Of a stretch of 64,000 nt of DNA, positions 11,113 to 22,100 are shown piece by piece (the first letter of the stretch is position 1; each line of letters opens with the position of its first letter). The DNA lies in the NCBI GenBank assembly GCA_032718475.1, contig JAUCBJ010007264.1, positions 1-64,000 of the forward strand, given 5' to 3'. Made by a program: the position numbers and the translations under genes. The notes beneath the pieces were generated by a model. That model was not told where the DNA came from and did not search any database. It worked only from the letters and a program-made list of their open reading frames with translations. This DNA comes from Nemertoderma westbladi. Lineage: Eukaryota; Xenacoelomorpha; Nemertodermatida; Nemertodermatidae.

Positions 11113-12336
11113 ATGAGACGTCAGAAGTCCCGAAACTATAAGGAAAGAAGGACGGACGCGGAGCAGGTAAGTTTTAATCCCCGGGAAAAGACCAGACTTA
11201 ATAACCCTGCAGAACTAAACCATTTGTTAACCTGGAACGACGCAACTCTTAGAGACATAGGTAAGTTTGCCGCTAGGCAAGGACTGCCGGCGCAACAACC
11301 CCAGAAGTTTATGGGCAACCACAAACATTGGAGGACGTTCAAAACCTATGTCGACGAACAGCTGACCAACAGCACCTTTACTCCCAATGAGAAGTTCAAC
11401 TACTTGCTTCAAATGCTCCATCGAGAACTAGAGCCATTGCTGACAACTTCGTCGGCAATGAAAGAGCATTCGAGTTAGAAATGAAGACGCTTAGCGACAT
11501 CTACGGGAATAAAACCAAGATGGCACAGTCGATAGTAGAAGACTTGGGTAAGGGCGGAAGGATTACAACTCCGTTAGAGCTGTTGAACTTAGCGAACGCT
11601 ATTTCGAACGCATTGGACATCTTGAGGATGGTGAATCTACCTCACCATGGTGATCACACCGAAGTTTTGAAGAGCGTAATAAGACGTTTAAACATGCGTT
11701 ACAGACAGAAATGGCGCAAATTAGAGAATAAGTTGGAGGGTCAAGGTAAGGTGTTGACACTTCAACATATTCATGACATGATAGCCACAGACGCAGTAGC
11801 AGAGATGAAATCAAACTTCTCAGAGGAGAATATGAGATAGTCTAAACCTGTTACTGGTAAGTCTATGGTAAGTTTTGACGATGACAGGACCACTGTGACA
11901 TTTAACTCAGTAGACAGATATAATTCGAGTACCCCAGCCTTTAGATCAGACTCGCGAGTATGGTCAGGTGAGCGGTTAGATAGACCTAGGTTAAAGCAAC
12001 AGGAGTTGCCGGATGGATTTGTAGGTTGCCAATTCTGCTTACTAAAGGAGGTAAGATCTGACGATCATAAGTTAGATAGTTGCAGACAGTTCAAAGAATT
12101 AACTTCGGAACAGAGAAGAGTTCAAGTGCGGATGTTGGACACCTGTTGGGCATGTCTTGCGCCAGGTCATGTATGGCGGCAGTGCCCGAACAGCAAGGAC
12201 GGATGCATGGAATGCGGCAGACTACATCACAAGTTGCTACATGCGGATTTCCACACCCCAACGGACCGTTACTTACAAAGAAATCCTCAAAGGAAGGGGT
12301 GCAGAGAACCCGTATCGATAAGAAGAAATACGTACA
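11113..12336 (+). pseudogene. Element A gag core and zinc knuckles, split by element B
   Basis: This region contains the BEL/Pao gag core (DUF1759-like: HKHWRTFKTYVDEQL, then YLLQMLHRELEPLL, then AMKTLSDIYG-type sequence), followed by three CCHC-type knuckles (CQFC...C, CWACLAPGHVWRQC, CMECGRLHH). A one-base frameshift near 11440 moves the sense into the frame of 11481. A TAG at 11838-11840 interrupts that frame, which then continues to 12336, where element B starts. The same frame resumes at 29619. Confidence 0.85.
12332..12336. repeat. Target-site duplication GTACA, left of element B
   Basis: GTACA precedes the first LTR of B and is repeated at 29614-29618 after its second LTR. Confidence 0.97.
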
Positions 12337-12884
12337 TGTTAGCTTATTCAATTCCGATAACACCCCACAAAGTAAGCCGTTAAGCAATATTGGGAGCACG
12401 AGGTTGATTACCCAACCTCGTACCACCCCAACAAAGTGGGAAGGAGAAACACACAATAGGGGTCAGGGGCCATACCCCTGACAGAGAGAGAATAGCAGGA
12501 GTGAGGGGAAACACCCCAAAGGGCGCCAACAGGGATATTAGCCAATGGGGGGAAGGCACCGGCTAGGTACTGTAACAACGGCCAAACCGTGCAATATATA
12601 TTATTAGGTATCAGTAATCAGTTATTCAGTTATCTCATTTGTGTTAGTCGGTTAGCTAGGGTAGAGCGGAGACTTCTAAGACCGTCCTCGCCTACCACCA
12701 TTATCTGTACATACCGTGAATCTATACTGTATCCATTTATACTATATCTACCCTAACGTTTGCATTATACATATCGGAGAATCAATAACATCAGAACTCT
12801 TGGACTCTTTTTACACTCGAACGGCGGGGACGCGTACTTTCAATAACCGCGGATAAACCGGGATCCTCTTTGGATCCCGTCACA
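12337..12884 (+). repeat. Element B 5' LTR
   Basis: 548 bp, TGTTAG...GTCACA. It contains inverted repeats: ACGAGGTTG/CAACCTCGT around 12399-12421, TCAGGGG/CCCCTGA around 12463-12482, and a perfect 7-bp hairpin GGGATCC/GGATCCC at 12860-12878 just before the LTR end. Confidence 0.95.
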
Positions 12885-12930
12885 GTCTTAGAATCTTAGA
12901 AACCCAGCCAGCTACCGATCTAAAGATAAG
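12885..12930 (+). other. Element B leader without a visible primer-binding site
   Basis: Only 46 bases separate the 5' LTR from the gag ATG at 12931. They begin GTCTTAGAATCTTAG and have no TGG adjoining the LTR, unlike the copia and D elements in this window. Confidence 0.6.
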
Positions 12931-14184
12931 ATGAGCGACGTAACGCCAATGTGGACCCCGGACGAAGAACTAATGATCCGCGAGGCCGCGACCAGACGGT
13001 ACAGGCCCACGACGCCGGACCCATCAGTAACGGGTCATCCGGCAGTTCAGGATGAAGGGGGCCGTCTGGAGCCAGAAGCCGAGTCGAGAGGAGCGGGAGT
13101 CGAGTTGAGAGAAGGAGAGGGCGAGTTGGAAGGAGAGAAAGACGAGTCGACACACGACGACGGTCGACGCGTCGATGTCGCCGGCCAGCCACAGGCCAGG
13201 GGCGACGGACGGCCCACCGGAACGGCGACGGTGGGGCGGCCGGTACGACGTCGGACTCGGAGAGATGGAGGAGAGGTCGGCGACGAGGACGTCGGGGTTT
13301 CTGATCGACTTCAACGGGCCTACAACGCGACCCAGAAGCTACTTAAGGAGGCCAAGGAGGGGGCGAGGATAGACGAGGTAAAGTTGACAACAGGACTAGG
13401 TGAGTCGGATAAACATTTTAGTTATCTAATGCGCTTCGGGCAGAGAGAACTGGCCAAGGAGAGAGCGAGAGGGGTTGCCGAGGAACTGTGTGATTTATGG
13501 CGGTGTAGGGGTATGCAACCTAGCGTAGTGTACATAGGGCCATACTTAGTCGATGCCCGGGGAATAAAATTAGTGGGTTGGAGAAGACATGAGGAGGGCG
13601 AACCCGAGGTTAACCCCGAGGATTCGGTCTCGTCGGTCGGAGGAAGTTCTGGGAGGAGGGGGAAAGTTAGTAGATCAGGAAGGCGGAGGGAATCCGTCAC
13701 AACCGACAAGTCTGCTACATCCTCCGTAAAAGAAAGATGGGTGAGAGAGATAAATGCGACGTATCATCTCGATCTGATAGCGCAAGGTCAGAGAGAAGTA
13801 AAGAGACGGTTAGAGGAGGGGAGAATGCTACTAGAGAAGGAAATGAAACTGATTAGAGAAACCGGAGAGAGGGCCAAAAGGGCCGCGAAAAGCTTTAGGG
13901 AGTGTGAGGAAATAGGGAGGAAGGAACAAGAGGAGCGTGAGGCGAGAGAGCAGAGTGAACGCAAGGAGCGTGAGGCGAGAGAGGAAAATGAACGCAAAGA
14001 GCGTGAGGCGGAACGCAAGGAACGTGAGGCGAGGGAGAAAAGTGAACTCAAAGAGGGTGAGGCGAGGGAGGAAAGTGAACGTATAGAGCGTGAGGCGAGA
14101 CGAAGGGAGGGAGCAAGGAGAGGCGGAATTGGCCGACCAGAACGCACGGGAGGGGCGGGAGAGAATGGCAAGAGAGGAGCGTGA
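12931..14184 (+). CDS. Element B gag, N-terminal coiled-coil region
   Basis: 417 codons opening with MSDVTPMWTPDEE. Residues about 125-220 form a compact region (LGESDKHFSYLMRFGQRELAKERARG and following) with no match I recognise. Residues about 270-410 are a highly charged coil built from imperfect KEREARE-type repeats. Like element A, this is a gag extension upstream of the conserved BEL/Pao core. Sense passes to the frame of 14090-14479 near 14100-14180. Confidence 0.75.
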   Translation: MSDVTPMWTPDEELMIREAATRRYRPTTPDPSVTGHPAVQDEGGRLEPEAESRGAGVELREGEGELEGEKDESTHDDGRRVDVAGQPQARGDGRPTGTATVGRPVRRRTRRDGGEVGDEDVGVSDRLQRAYNATQKLLKEAKEGARIDEVKLTTGLGESDKHFSYLMRFGQRELAKERARGVAEELCDLWRCRGMQPSVVYIGPYLVDARGIKLVGWRRHEEGEPEVNPEDSVSSVGGSSGRRGKVSRSGRRRESVTTDKSATSSVKERWVREINATYHLDLIAQGQREVKRRLEEGRMLLEKEMKLIRETGERAKRAAKSFRECEEIGRKEQEEREAREQSERKEREAREENERKEREAERKEREAREKSELKEGEAREESERIEREARRREGARRGGIGRPERTGGAGENGKRGA

Positions 14185-15929
14185 GCGAAAAGAATTGGAA
14201 AGACGCCTAAGCGAGCTTATAGAGTACGAAACAAGACACACGCGCGAACTGGAACTGGCGCGGATAGGGGTGTCAGAGAGCGGGGCTGACTCGAATGTTT
14301 TCGAGGAGCCAAGGGCCATGGATACATTTATTAATACCCCACTTACAGGGACCGCACGACAGACCCGAAACTGGTGTGACCGTACGGGCGGGGGGAGGGG
14401 TAATAATAATACTACAGTAGACGACGTTAATATTAATAGTACCAAGCCAAGCCTTTATTGCAGGAAATACTTTACCTAGTAGTAGTAATTTAAATTTAAA
14501 TACAAATAATCTAAATAATAATTTCAATTTAAACGTGCAAAATAACCCGAATAGTAATTTAAATTTAGAAAATAATAATAACTCAAATAATTTAAATAAT
14601 GATCCAAACCCGAATTTACAAAATAATTCAAATAGTGTAGTCGCACAAAATAATTCAAATGATTTTATTTCGAACGAACAAAATAATTCCGTTTCTAATA
14701 TGGGTGCTATTAACGTGAACGCATCGGACGTGTATAACCCTACAGACGGCGGCCTGGTAGGCCACGTAGTTGGTAGGCAGGGGGTGCCGGGGTTGAGTCG
14801 ACCCGACGGCGGCCTGGTAGGCCACGTAGTAGTAGGCAGGGGGTGGCGGGGTTGAGTCAACCCGAGGGGGGCCTGGTAGGCCAGGTGGCAGTAGAGAGAG
14901 AAGCGGGGGTGAATAGACCTAGCCGCAGTGGAAACATTGTGTCGACTGGAGAGGGGTGTAGAAGTGAAGTAAGAGGTAGTGGCGTGATATGTGGCGAGTG
15001 GGAGGGGGGGCTACAGGAGCCCCCAATGAGAAGTTAGTGGTGAGCGGGGGGGGGGGGGGGGCTACAGGAGCCCCACAGCAAGAAGTTAGTGGCGAGAGGG
15101 GGGGGGGGGGGCAGAGAGTGTCCCACAGGCGTTGGCGGATAATGCGCGGGCCGAATCAGGTAAACCGCAACACCCGGCGACGGAGAGTAGTGGGGGGATT
15201 GCGAGTGTCCCCAGCGGCATGCGATCGAGCAAAGAGAGGCAGGTTGACGTCGCGAGAGGGCAGACGAAGCGTCGAGCCCGATCAGAAGAGGGAAGAAGAA
15301 CAGTGGAGTTTAACCAGGAGGTCGACGAGAGATCTCACAAGCGGGAATACTGCACTACGGAGAAAGGAAGGGAAGAGAATAGAAGAAGTGTCGCCGCGAA
15401 CAACGGGAGAGCGAGAACGGATAGCGAGCCGTCAGTAGTAGAGATGGAGATGGAGAGTCAGCAGGGTCGAACCTCGGGAGATTGCCGTCGCCCCGGAGGA
15501 ATGCGACCTGATGAGGCGTATTGCGCGCAGAGAGAGGGGTACGGGATGTACCGGCACGAGAGCGAGAGTAGTAGAGGGGGTCGAAGAGAAACTTTCCGAC
15601 GGGAAATACCTACTGATCGAGAATACGGTAGCCGTAGGGAGGATTATTCGAGAAGAATAAACTTCGATCCTGAGCGACACATACAGACTGTAGGACGTAC
15701 TGTAGGCCTTACTGCACATACTATAGGCCATGCTGACGGGAATAATGTAGGCGATAGGATAGCGCGGTCGACGGGATTAAACCCGGAAGTCGCGGAGTAC
15801 ATACCGGCAGGTAGGCCAGAAGCTGATAGGCCTATACCGGTACCAGTACAGCAGTATGACTACAGCATGCAAGGACATAACATATACCCAGGGGAGGGGG
15901 GAATAGGTGCATGGGCCCCAATATATTAA
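14090..15929 (+). pseudogene. Element B gag, middle region broken into several frames
   Basis: The coding sense crosses at least five overlapping frames (to about 14479, 14465-14860, 14843-15037, 14989-15438, 15132-15929). Parts in order are: the rest of the charged coil; an asparagine-rich stretch at about 14465-14735 in AT-rich DNA; a repeated GGCGGCCTGGTAGGCCACGT unit at about 14749-14885; a 52-bp repeat holding G homopolymers; and an R/E-rich tail. The breaks coincide with G runs of 16 (15046-15061) and 14 (15098-15111), so slippage, in the genome or in sequencing, is the likely cause. Confidence 0.6.
15046..15111. repeat. G homopolymers with GGGGCT...AGCCCC hairpins inside gag B
   Basis: Runs of 16 G (15046-15061) and 14 G (15098-15111), each in a roughly 52-bp direct repeat whose first full copy starts near 14996. 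In the units at 15006-15023 and 15058-15074 the run merges into GGGGCTACAGGAGCCCC, a perfect 6-bp hairpin. A third run of 18 G is at 15958-15975. Confidence 0.85.
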
Positions 15930-17199
15930 CATCAACCCCAGTACCAAACATACCGGTGGGGGGGGGGGGGGGGGGCAGGGTGACATTCCCCCATCACAAT
16001 ATCAACAATATACCCCAATAGGAGCAAGAACAACGAATCCCTTGGATGGAAATAGGTCATGCGACACAGAAATATGGAGGGGGCCGCTACCCCCAATGAT
16101 ATACCCAAGCCAGAGGAAGGCAGGAAATAGGACGGACGGACTGCACCTAACAGGAGAAACTATACAACATCCATTGAGCCCATTGGAATCGCAGGCGATG
16201 GGAATGGCCACGTTAATAGATGCGTTAAAAACTAGGATAGAGCTACCACCCGTGGAACCATTCAAATTCGATGGGAGCAGGCCGGAAGAATACCTACAGT
16301 TTCGGCGCATGTATAGCAACGAAATACTAACAAAGAACTTGACACAGGCGGAGTGCCTAAAGTATCTGCAAGTATATACAGGAGGCCCAGCATACGACAT
16401 CGTGAGGCAATACCAGGGCATAGAGGGCGGCTTCACGATGGCATGGCGGGCACTGGACAGGGAATACGGGCATCCGGCCAAGATCATCCGGCAAACCCTG
16501 AGAGGCATAACATCGGGTGGCCTACAGGATAATCCCGTTAGCATTAAGACGTTCGCGAACAAGGTCGAAAAGGCGCTAATCGTACTGAAAACGCTAGACG
16601 TGCCATACGAGCTCAAAGCGTCCAACAACATAACCACGATAGCGCAGGCACTACCGATGTGGCTGCGCAACAAGTGGAGGAAGATCGCTTTCTCCACTCG
16701 AGATAGGAAGGGTGCGGAACCGGGTTTAGAAGAAATGTCGAGCTTCTTAAACTACGAAGCTGAATTAATAACCGACCCAGTCTATAGCGAGGATAGCCTG
16801 GGAAAGGGACCGAGAACAGATTACCATAGACCGAAGCCGGAACACAACACGTCAAACGCATTGCCGAAGCTCAGGCAATCACTGCCATACGCAGCGACGC
16901 AGGGGACTGCTAGTCCACAGGTAGCCGGGGGTAAGACCACATCATGGAGCGGACAGGGGAAAAATAACAACACAAACAAACATCATCCTAGTACGCCCAG
17001 TAGGCCAAACCCAAACAATAAGAATAGTAGGGACTTTGGTACAAATGCAACCGCGATACGCAATGCATTGTATAAGGACGGCTACGACCCAAAGAGCAAC
17101 TGCCAGCTACATACAAATGCGCTCCATCAGACCATGAACTGCAGGTACTGGCAAGCATTACCCAGGGAAGATCAAGTAGAATATGCGGCGAGAAATTAG
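15907..17199 (+). CDS. Element B gag core (DUF1759-like)
   Basis: 430 codons. After a polar start containing a glycine run encoded by 18 G, residues about 110-290 match the BEL/Pao gag core: PPVEPFKFDGSRPEEYLQF, then LKYLQVYTGGPAYDIVRQY, then ALDREYGHPAKIIRQTL. In the family this domain assembles the particle. A C/H-rich segment (CQLHTNALHQTMNC) near the end is a partial knuckle. TAG at 17197-17199 stops the frame right before another knuckle (CSPCVMSGHRARQC) that continues in phase at 17215, so this is one gene with a point-mutation stop. Confidence 0.85.
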   Translation: MHGPQYININPSTKHTGGGGGGGQGDIPPSQYQQYTPIGARTTNPLDGNRSCDTEIWRGPLPPMIYPSQRKAGNRTDGLHLTGETIQHPLSPLESQAMGMATLIDALKTRIELPPVEPFKFDGSRPEEYLQFRRMYSNEILTKNLTQAECLKYLQVYTGGPAYDIVRQYQGIEGGFTMAWRALDREYGHPAKIIRQTLRGITSGGLQDNPVSIKTFANKVEKALIVLKTLDVPYELKASNNITTIAQALPMWLRNKWRKIAFSTRDRKGAEPGLEEMSSFLNYEAELITDPVYSEDSLGKGPRTDYHRPKPEHNTSNALPKLRQSLPYAATQGTASPQVAGGKTTSWSGQGKNNNTNKHHPSTPSRPNPNNKNSRDFGTNATAIRNALYKDGYDPKSNCQLHTNALHQTMNCRYWQALPREDQVEYAARN

Positions 17200-17214
17200 A
17201 TCTGCTCGCCATGT

Positions 17215-17740
17215 GTGATGAGTGGACATAGAGCTAGACAATGCGAGGAAACGCCGATTAAGTTCGGTCAAAGTAAAGGCCAAGCGATAGCAACGAGCAC
17301 AGTAGGGGCGAAGAAGAGAGGAACGGTACTACTTGGGGTAGTACCAGTGCGAGTAATCGGGGAAGGCAACCGATCAGTGACCACACTTATGCTGGTCGAC
17401 AGTGGAGCTGCCATTAGTCGAGAATTGGGTGGCCGAGGAGATAGGATTGAGAACGAGGCCAAGTAGAATGGCGGTAACAACAATTTCTAGCAAAGATGAG
17501 GTCCTGGAGATGAGGACCGGACAGTGCACGATTGCAGCGGTGGCACCGGGATGCAACTACGGGGCGACCATCGACCCCATCCAAGTGATAGAGTCAATAA
17601 ATATCAATGCCAGGCGGCCAACCAACATCGAGGTCGAACAATATAAATTCCTGGATGATATCGACTTCTCAATCCCAGAGGTGGACGTTAGGAAGGTATC
17701 CATTATAGTAGGAATGGACTGTCCGACGGCCCACGAATGA
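17215..17740 (+). pseudogene. Element B zinc knuckle and aspartic protease, frameshifted
   Basis: The first frame (17215-17466) carries the end of a CCHC knuckle, then LMLVDSGAA, the aspartic protease active site (DUF1758 type). A small indel near 17410-17420 moves the sense to the frame 17402-17740 (LVENWVAEEIGL onward), which runs to a TGA at 17738-17740 after CPTAHE. The same phase continues at 17741 with MRTVFGEDKQ, so that TGA looks like a CGA to TGA change. Confidence 0.8.
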
Positions 17741-18543
17741 ATGCGAACGGTCTTCGGCGAAGACAAGCAGTGTGACCCGGTGGCAATATTGACACCATTC
17801 GGGTGGACGCTGAGTGGCCCAATCAAGAATAAGATACCATTTAGGATGTCGGAGACATCAGGATGCATGTTCGCGGGAACTATGCGAGAAATGGAGGATG
17901 AGGGAGCAGAGGAGCAGCTCAGGAGACTGCTCAGGCAGGATTTTGAAGGATTAAAGGAGACCGGGGTCGGAACCTCGGTAGAAGACAAGCAGGCTCTACA
18001 GAGCGTAGAGGAGTCTATGAGGTGTGATGAGGGGCGGTATACCATAGGGATGGTATGGAAGCTACCGAGGCTACCGCTGCCCGATAGTAGAGGGGTGGTG
18101 CTCACGAGGCTTCGTGAGTTGAGGCAGACATTAAAACGGAGCCCCGAGAGGAATGAGTGCATCCACAGAACGATTGAGAGGTACGTCGAGAGAGGGTGGG
18201 CCGTGGAGTTACCGGTCGACGAACCAAACACGGACAGGACATATTACCTGCCACTCCACGTGGCTTTAGATCCGAAGAAAGGTAAACTGCGGATGGTAGT
18301 GGATGCGTCGGCAAAGACCAATGGAAAATGCCTAAACGACTATCTGCTAGAGGGTCCCAACATATACAACTCAGGGATAGAGGTCCTACTCAGGTTCAGG
18401 AATGGAAAACACGCCTTCACCTGTGACATAGAAGGCATGTTCAACCAGGTCCGTGTGACAGAAGAGGATAGCGACAGTCAGCGCTTCCTGTGGTACAACG
18501 GCGATGAAGAACCGTCGACGATACCGACATACAACATGATAGT
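17741..18543 (+). CDS. Element B pol: linker and reverse transcriptase, N-terminal half
   Basis: The protein continues from the protease with ILTPFGWTLSGPI (typical of BEL/Pao), a linker, and then the reverse transcriptase: YYLPLHVALDPKKGKLRMVVDASA, the EGPNI block, and FTCDIEGMFNQVRV with the first catalytic aspartate. It is cut at 18543 by insertion of element D and resumes after 25561 with QNMGAKSSS. Confidence 0.88.
18539..18543. repeat. Target-site duplication ATAGT, left of element D
   Basis: Repeated at 25562-25566. Comparison with the uninterrupted copy in element C (ATGGTAGTACAAAAC) confirms the empty site. Confidence 0.95.
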
Positions 18544-18877
18544 TATAATGGATTTTCCCCAACTGGAAGTTCCAAAATAGAAAATTGTTTTTCTTTAATA
18601 TAACAACGTAAACTCTATATTCAATATTGTGACAGTGAACTTTACAAAATGGTGCATTACACATTATTTCTACTGAGTTCAAACAGATACATGATTTACA
18701 ACTACAAAGGATACGGAATGCATATTTACTTAGGAACTAATCAAGCAATTTATTATAACCAACTGGATAGGCCCCAAACAAACGTATATTGGATGTCGGA
18801 TATATTATTGATAGATGAATGTAGTCTCTAACTAAGTTTAACGCACTCTAATTAATTATATAAATTTATACATGACA
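18544..18877 (-). repeat. Element D 3' LTR
   Basis: 334 bp. On the minus strand it starts TGTCATG and ends CCATTATA (TG...TA rather than TG...CA). A 60-codon frame inside (18649-18831) recurs in the other LTR and is not considered a gene. Confidence 0.95.
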
Positions 18878-18910
18878 CTCCCCCTTTTGTTCACATTTGT
18901 GAGAACAAAA
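18878..18910 (-). promoter_or_regulatory. Element D polypurine tract with overlapping hairpin
   Basis: Read on the minus strand, AAAAGGGGGAG stands directly before the 3' LTR. The inverted repeat TTTTGTTC (18885-18892) and GAACAAAA (18903-18910) forms an 8-bp stem whose one arm includes the A part of this tract. Confidence 0.75.
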
Positions 18911-19191
18911 TTTAATAATAATATGGAATAATATGCACAAATTTGTTATGAAACAAATCGAAATTATTACCTATTATATTTGAATTATAAATTATTACGT
19001 AACACGTATTTAAATGTATATTAGTTATAAAATACAAGATACAATATTTCTATCAACTTCATACGTACGTAAACACAAAATAAACAGAGTTCGTTTTTCT
19101 ACTGTATTAATAATATATCTATATACTAATAATATATCTACAGTACAACAAATTAGTACTACAGTAGTGCAGTTCATAATTTTAATGGGTG
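18911..19191 (-). other. Element D 3' untranslated region
   Basis: AT-rich sequence between the pol stop and the polypurine tract. No gene is seen. Confidence 0.7.
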
Positions 19192-22100
19192 TTAAGTTTT
19201 ATAAGTGCCAGTTAACAAACTTTTGGCATTTCTAGGTAGAACTTTTCTTGTGCGTCCAAGAGCAGGTTCAAATGCAGTTTTAACTGGTTTAGGACAGTGG
19301 TCTACTGGGAATTTCTCTTTCTGTTTTACAGTAATTTTGGTACCAGTTTGTATCGTATTGTTGGGCAGTGTCGGTAAGTTTTCCTTGTCTGAGATTTCTA
19401 GTGGAATTACTTGTTTTATCGATCGTGTTAGTGTAGTCGCCTCTTTGCGACGTTTAGCGACTGTTAATTTTACTGATCTACACGTACCATCTTTACTCCT
19501 AACTAACTCTGTCACCCTGCACAATTTCCAAAGGCAACGTGGAAGTTGCCTGTCCTCTAATAAACATATATCACCAATCTCAGGTAATACCGGAGATCGT
19601 GGGTCAAGATTTCCTTTTCTGTGTGATTCTCGCAGACTTAAAATGTAGTCCTCTTTCCAGCACTTCCAGAACATTTTTGCTGCAAGTTCCTGGATTTTCA
19701 AAGCTTCTACAAGTTTGGATTTGTTTGGTTTATCTATTTTTACTTTTCCTGAAATATATGGCATTGAACAAAGACGGCGTCCAACTAAAAAATGAGCTGG
19801 TGTGAGACTTTGGTACGTTTCCTCTATGTCATCAGAAACAAACGTCAGAGGCCGACTGTTTAATGTCGCTTCTGTGGAAACCAGAAAAGTATTCAACTGT
19901 TCATGTGTTAAAGTGGCACGTCCAATAACCTTCTTTAAATTCCCTTTAACTGATCCTACCAATCTTTCTATAAAACCGTAGGCTGCGGGGTTTAATGGTA
20001 TGTTAAATTTCCATTGAATCGACAACTTGCCGAATTCTCGTAAGATGTCTTCACTCTCTAAAAATGTCGTATGCGCTCGTAATTCTTTGGCAGAACGTGT
20101 AAAAGTGGATGCATTGTCTGAAAAAATGAACTGTGGAATGCCTCTACGGCCTATGAATCTATGAAATGCGGCCAAAAAGGATTGACAGCTTAATGAATTG
20201 ACGAGTTCTAAGTGTATGGCACGGACAACAGCGCACGTGAATAGACACACATATACCTTCATATTTTTGTGATCTGAATTTGTATTTGTGTTTATGACTG
20301 ACAATGGTCCACAAAAGTCAATCCCAACTGAGCCGAAAACACCTGAGTCAGACGATAATCGTTCTACAGGTAATAAACCTATTGCTGGTATAGTGTAAGG
20401 CTGTCCTTGCACATGTTTGCATACCACGCAACCACGAATGACCTTACGTACTTGTTGTCTGCCTCGAGGTATCCAGTATCTGTCTCTGACCTGAATTAAA
20501 GTGTCGCGAGTCCTTGAGTGCATAACTGCTTCGTGAGCTTCTTGTATGATTAACTTTGTGAAATAATGTGACGACGGTAGAAGTATAGGATTATTGCTCT
20601 GCCATGTAATAAGCGGATTTTGTATTCGGCCTTTACACCGAATAGTGCCAGTTTGATCGAGAAAAAGATTAAGCTGGCTAACAATTTCTGGTCGCTTAAA
20701 TTTAGATTTGGGGTTTTGCAGAAATTTCAACACTTCCGCAAACTCAATTCCTTGAATAGCTCTGATGAGGATGTTTTCAGCATTGCCTAATTCATCAGCA
20801 GTTAATATGAATGATTTATTAATGGATGATGCATTCTGTACATTAGATTTTATGTTTAGGATAAATCTACAAATCCATGCCAATTTTCTTACTAGTGCGA
20901 CCCTGTGGCTAGATTTTGAGCAATCAATTATATTTAGTACTGATGGCATGTCCTTTGAATGTACGACTGCTATTGTTGATGAGAATGGTTTGATTTCAAG
21001 TACTCCAGAATCAGTTAGCTTTTCACGAGAGATTATTGGATTAATTGGCCAAAATTCTATTTTCTGTAATAAAAATTTGGGACCATTAAACCAGAAACTT
21101 GAGCTTACTAGTTGTGGTGCAGTAAGACCTCTAGTTGGTATATCAGCAGGATTTAGTAAAGTCGGGCAATATCGCCAGTGAATGGACAAATCCGCTGATA
21201 TGTCACGTATTTTCTGGACTCTATTGTGAACGAATTGTTTGTATTTTGTATTGTTTCCTACCAACCAATATAAAACATCATAAGCGTCACACCACATGTA
21301 AATGTTACTGAAATGAATGGTTAATGAAGCCGTTGCCGACTGAATAAGCTTAGCTACTAGCAGAGCTCCCATTAGTTCCTTTCTAGGTATAGAAGGTCCA
21401 TTATCAGATTGTGGACACACCTTTGACTTAGCAATTAAAAAGGATACTGTGGTTGACATATCAGTGTAAACTGTCCGAACGTAAAGCACTCCTGCATAAA
21501 TTGACTTGCTGGCATCTGAAAAACCATGCAATTCAAAATCTTTAATAGTATTTGTTTTGTTAAACACGCATCTCGGAAATGAAATTTTATTGAGGGATAA
21601 TAAACTGTCAACCCATCTTTGCCATTTTTCAGTTAAAGCCAACGAAAGTGGTTCATTCCAATTTTTTGTTGTTTTACATAATGTTTGGAATTCGGCTTTC
21701 ATTTGGCTTGTGAATGGTATCAGAGCGCCCAATGGGTCATATAGGCGTGCTGATAACTGTAACACTGCTCTTTTATTTTTGGGTAACAATTTTACATAGT
21801 CGTATACTGACGTTACGTCAAACCCAAATGTGTCGTTTTCCACATGCCAGCATTGTCCTAAGATTCGTTTCACCTGGGCTGGTTGAACCAGCGGCAGGTA
21901 CAGAGAAGACTTTGCGTATGTCTGATCTTCCTCCTGAAATTTTGTTATGTCCAAAACTTGGTTACATTTGTTGAGTGTTTCTTTATCAAATTCTGTCTGT
22001 AATTGTAATGAGTTAGAAACCCATCTACGTATGTTAAATCCACCTGATTTCATGATTGAGCAGGCCTCTTTCATGAATTGTACTCCTTTCCTTCCTCTAC

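Noticed and set aside
18649-18831. 60-codon frame (also 25333-25515) as a gene
   Set aside because: Both copies are inside the D LTRs and exist only because the LTR is duplicated.
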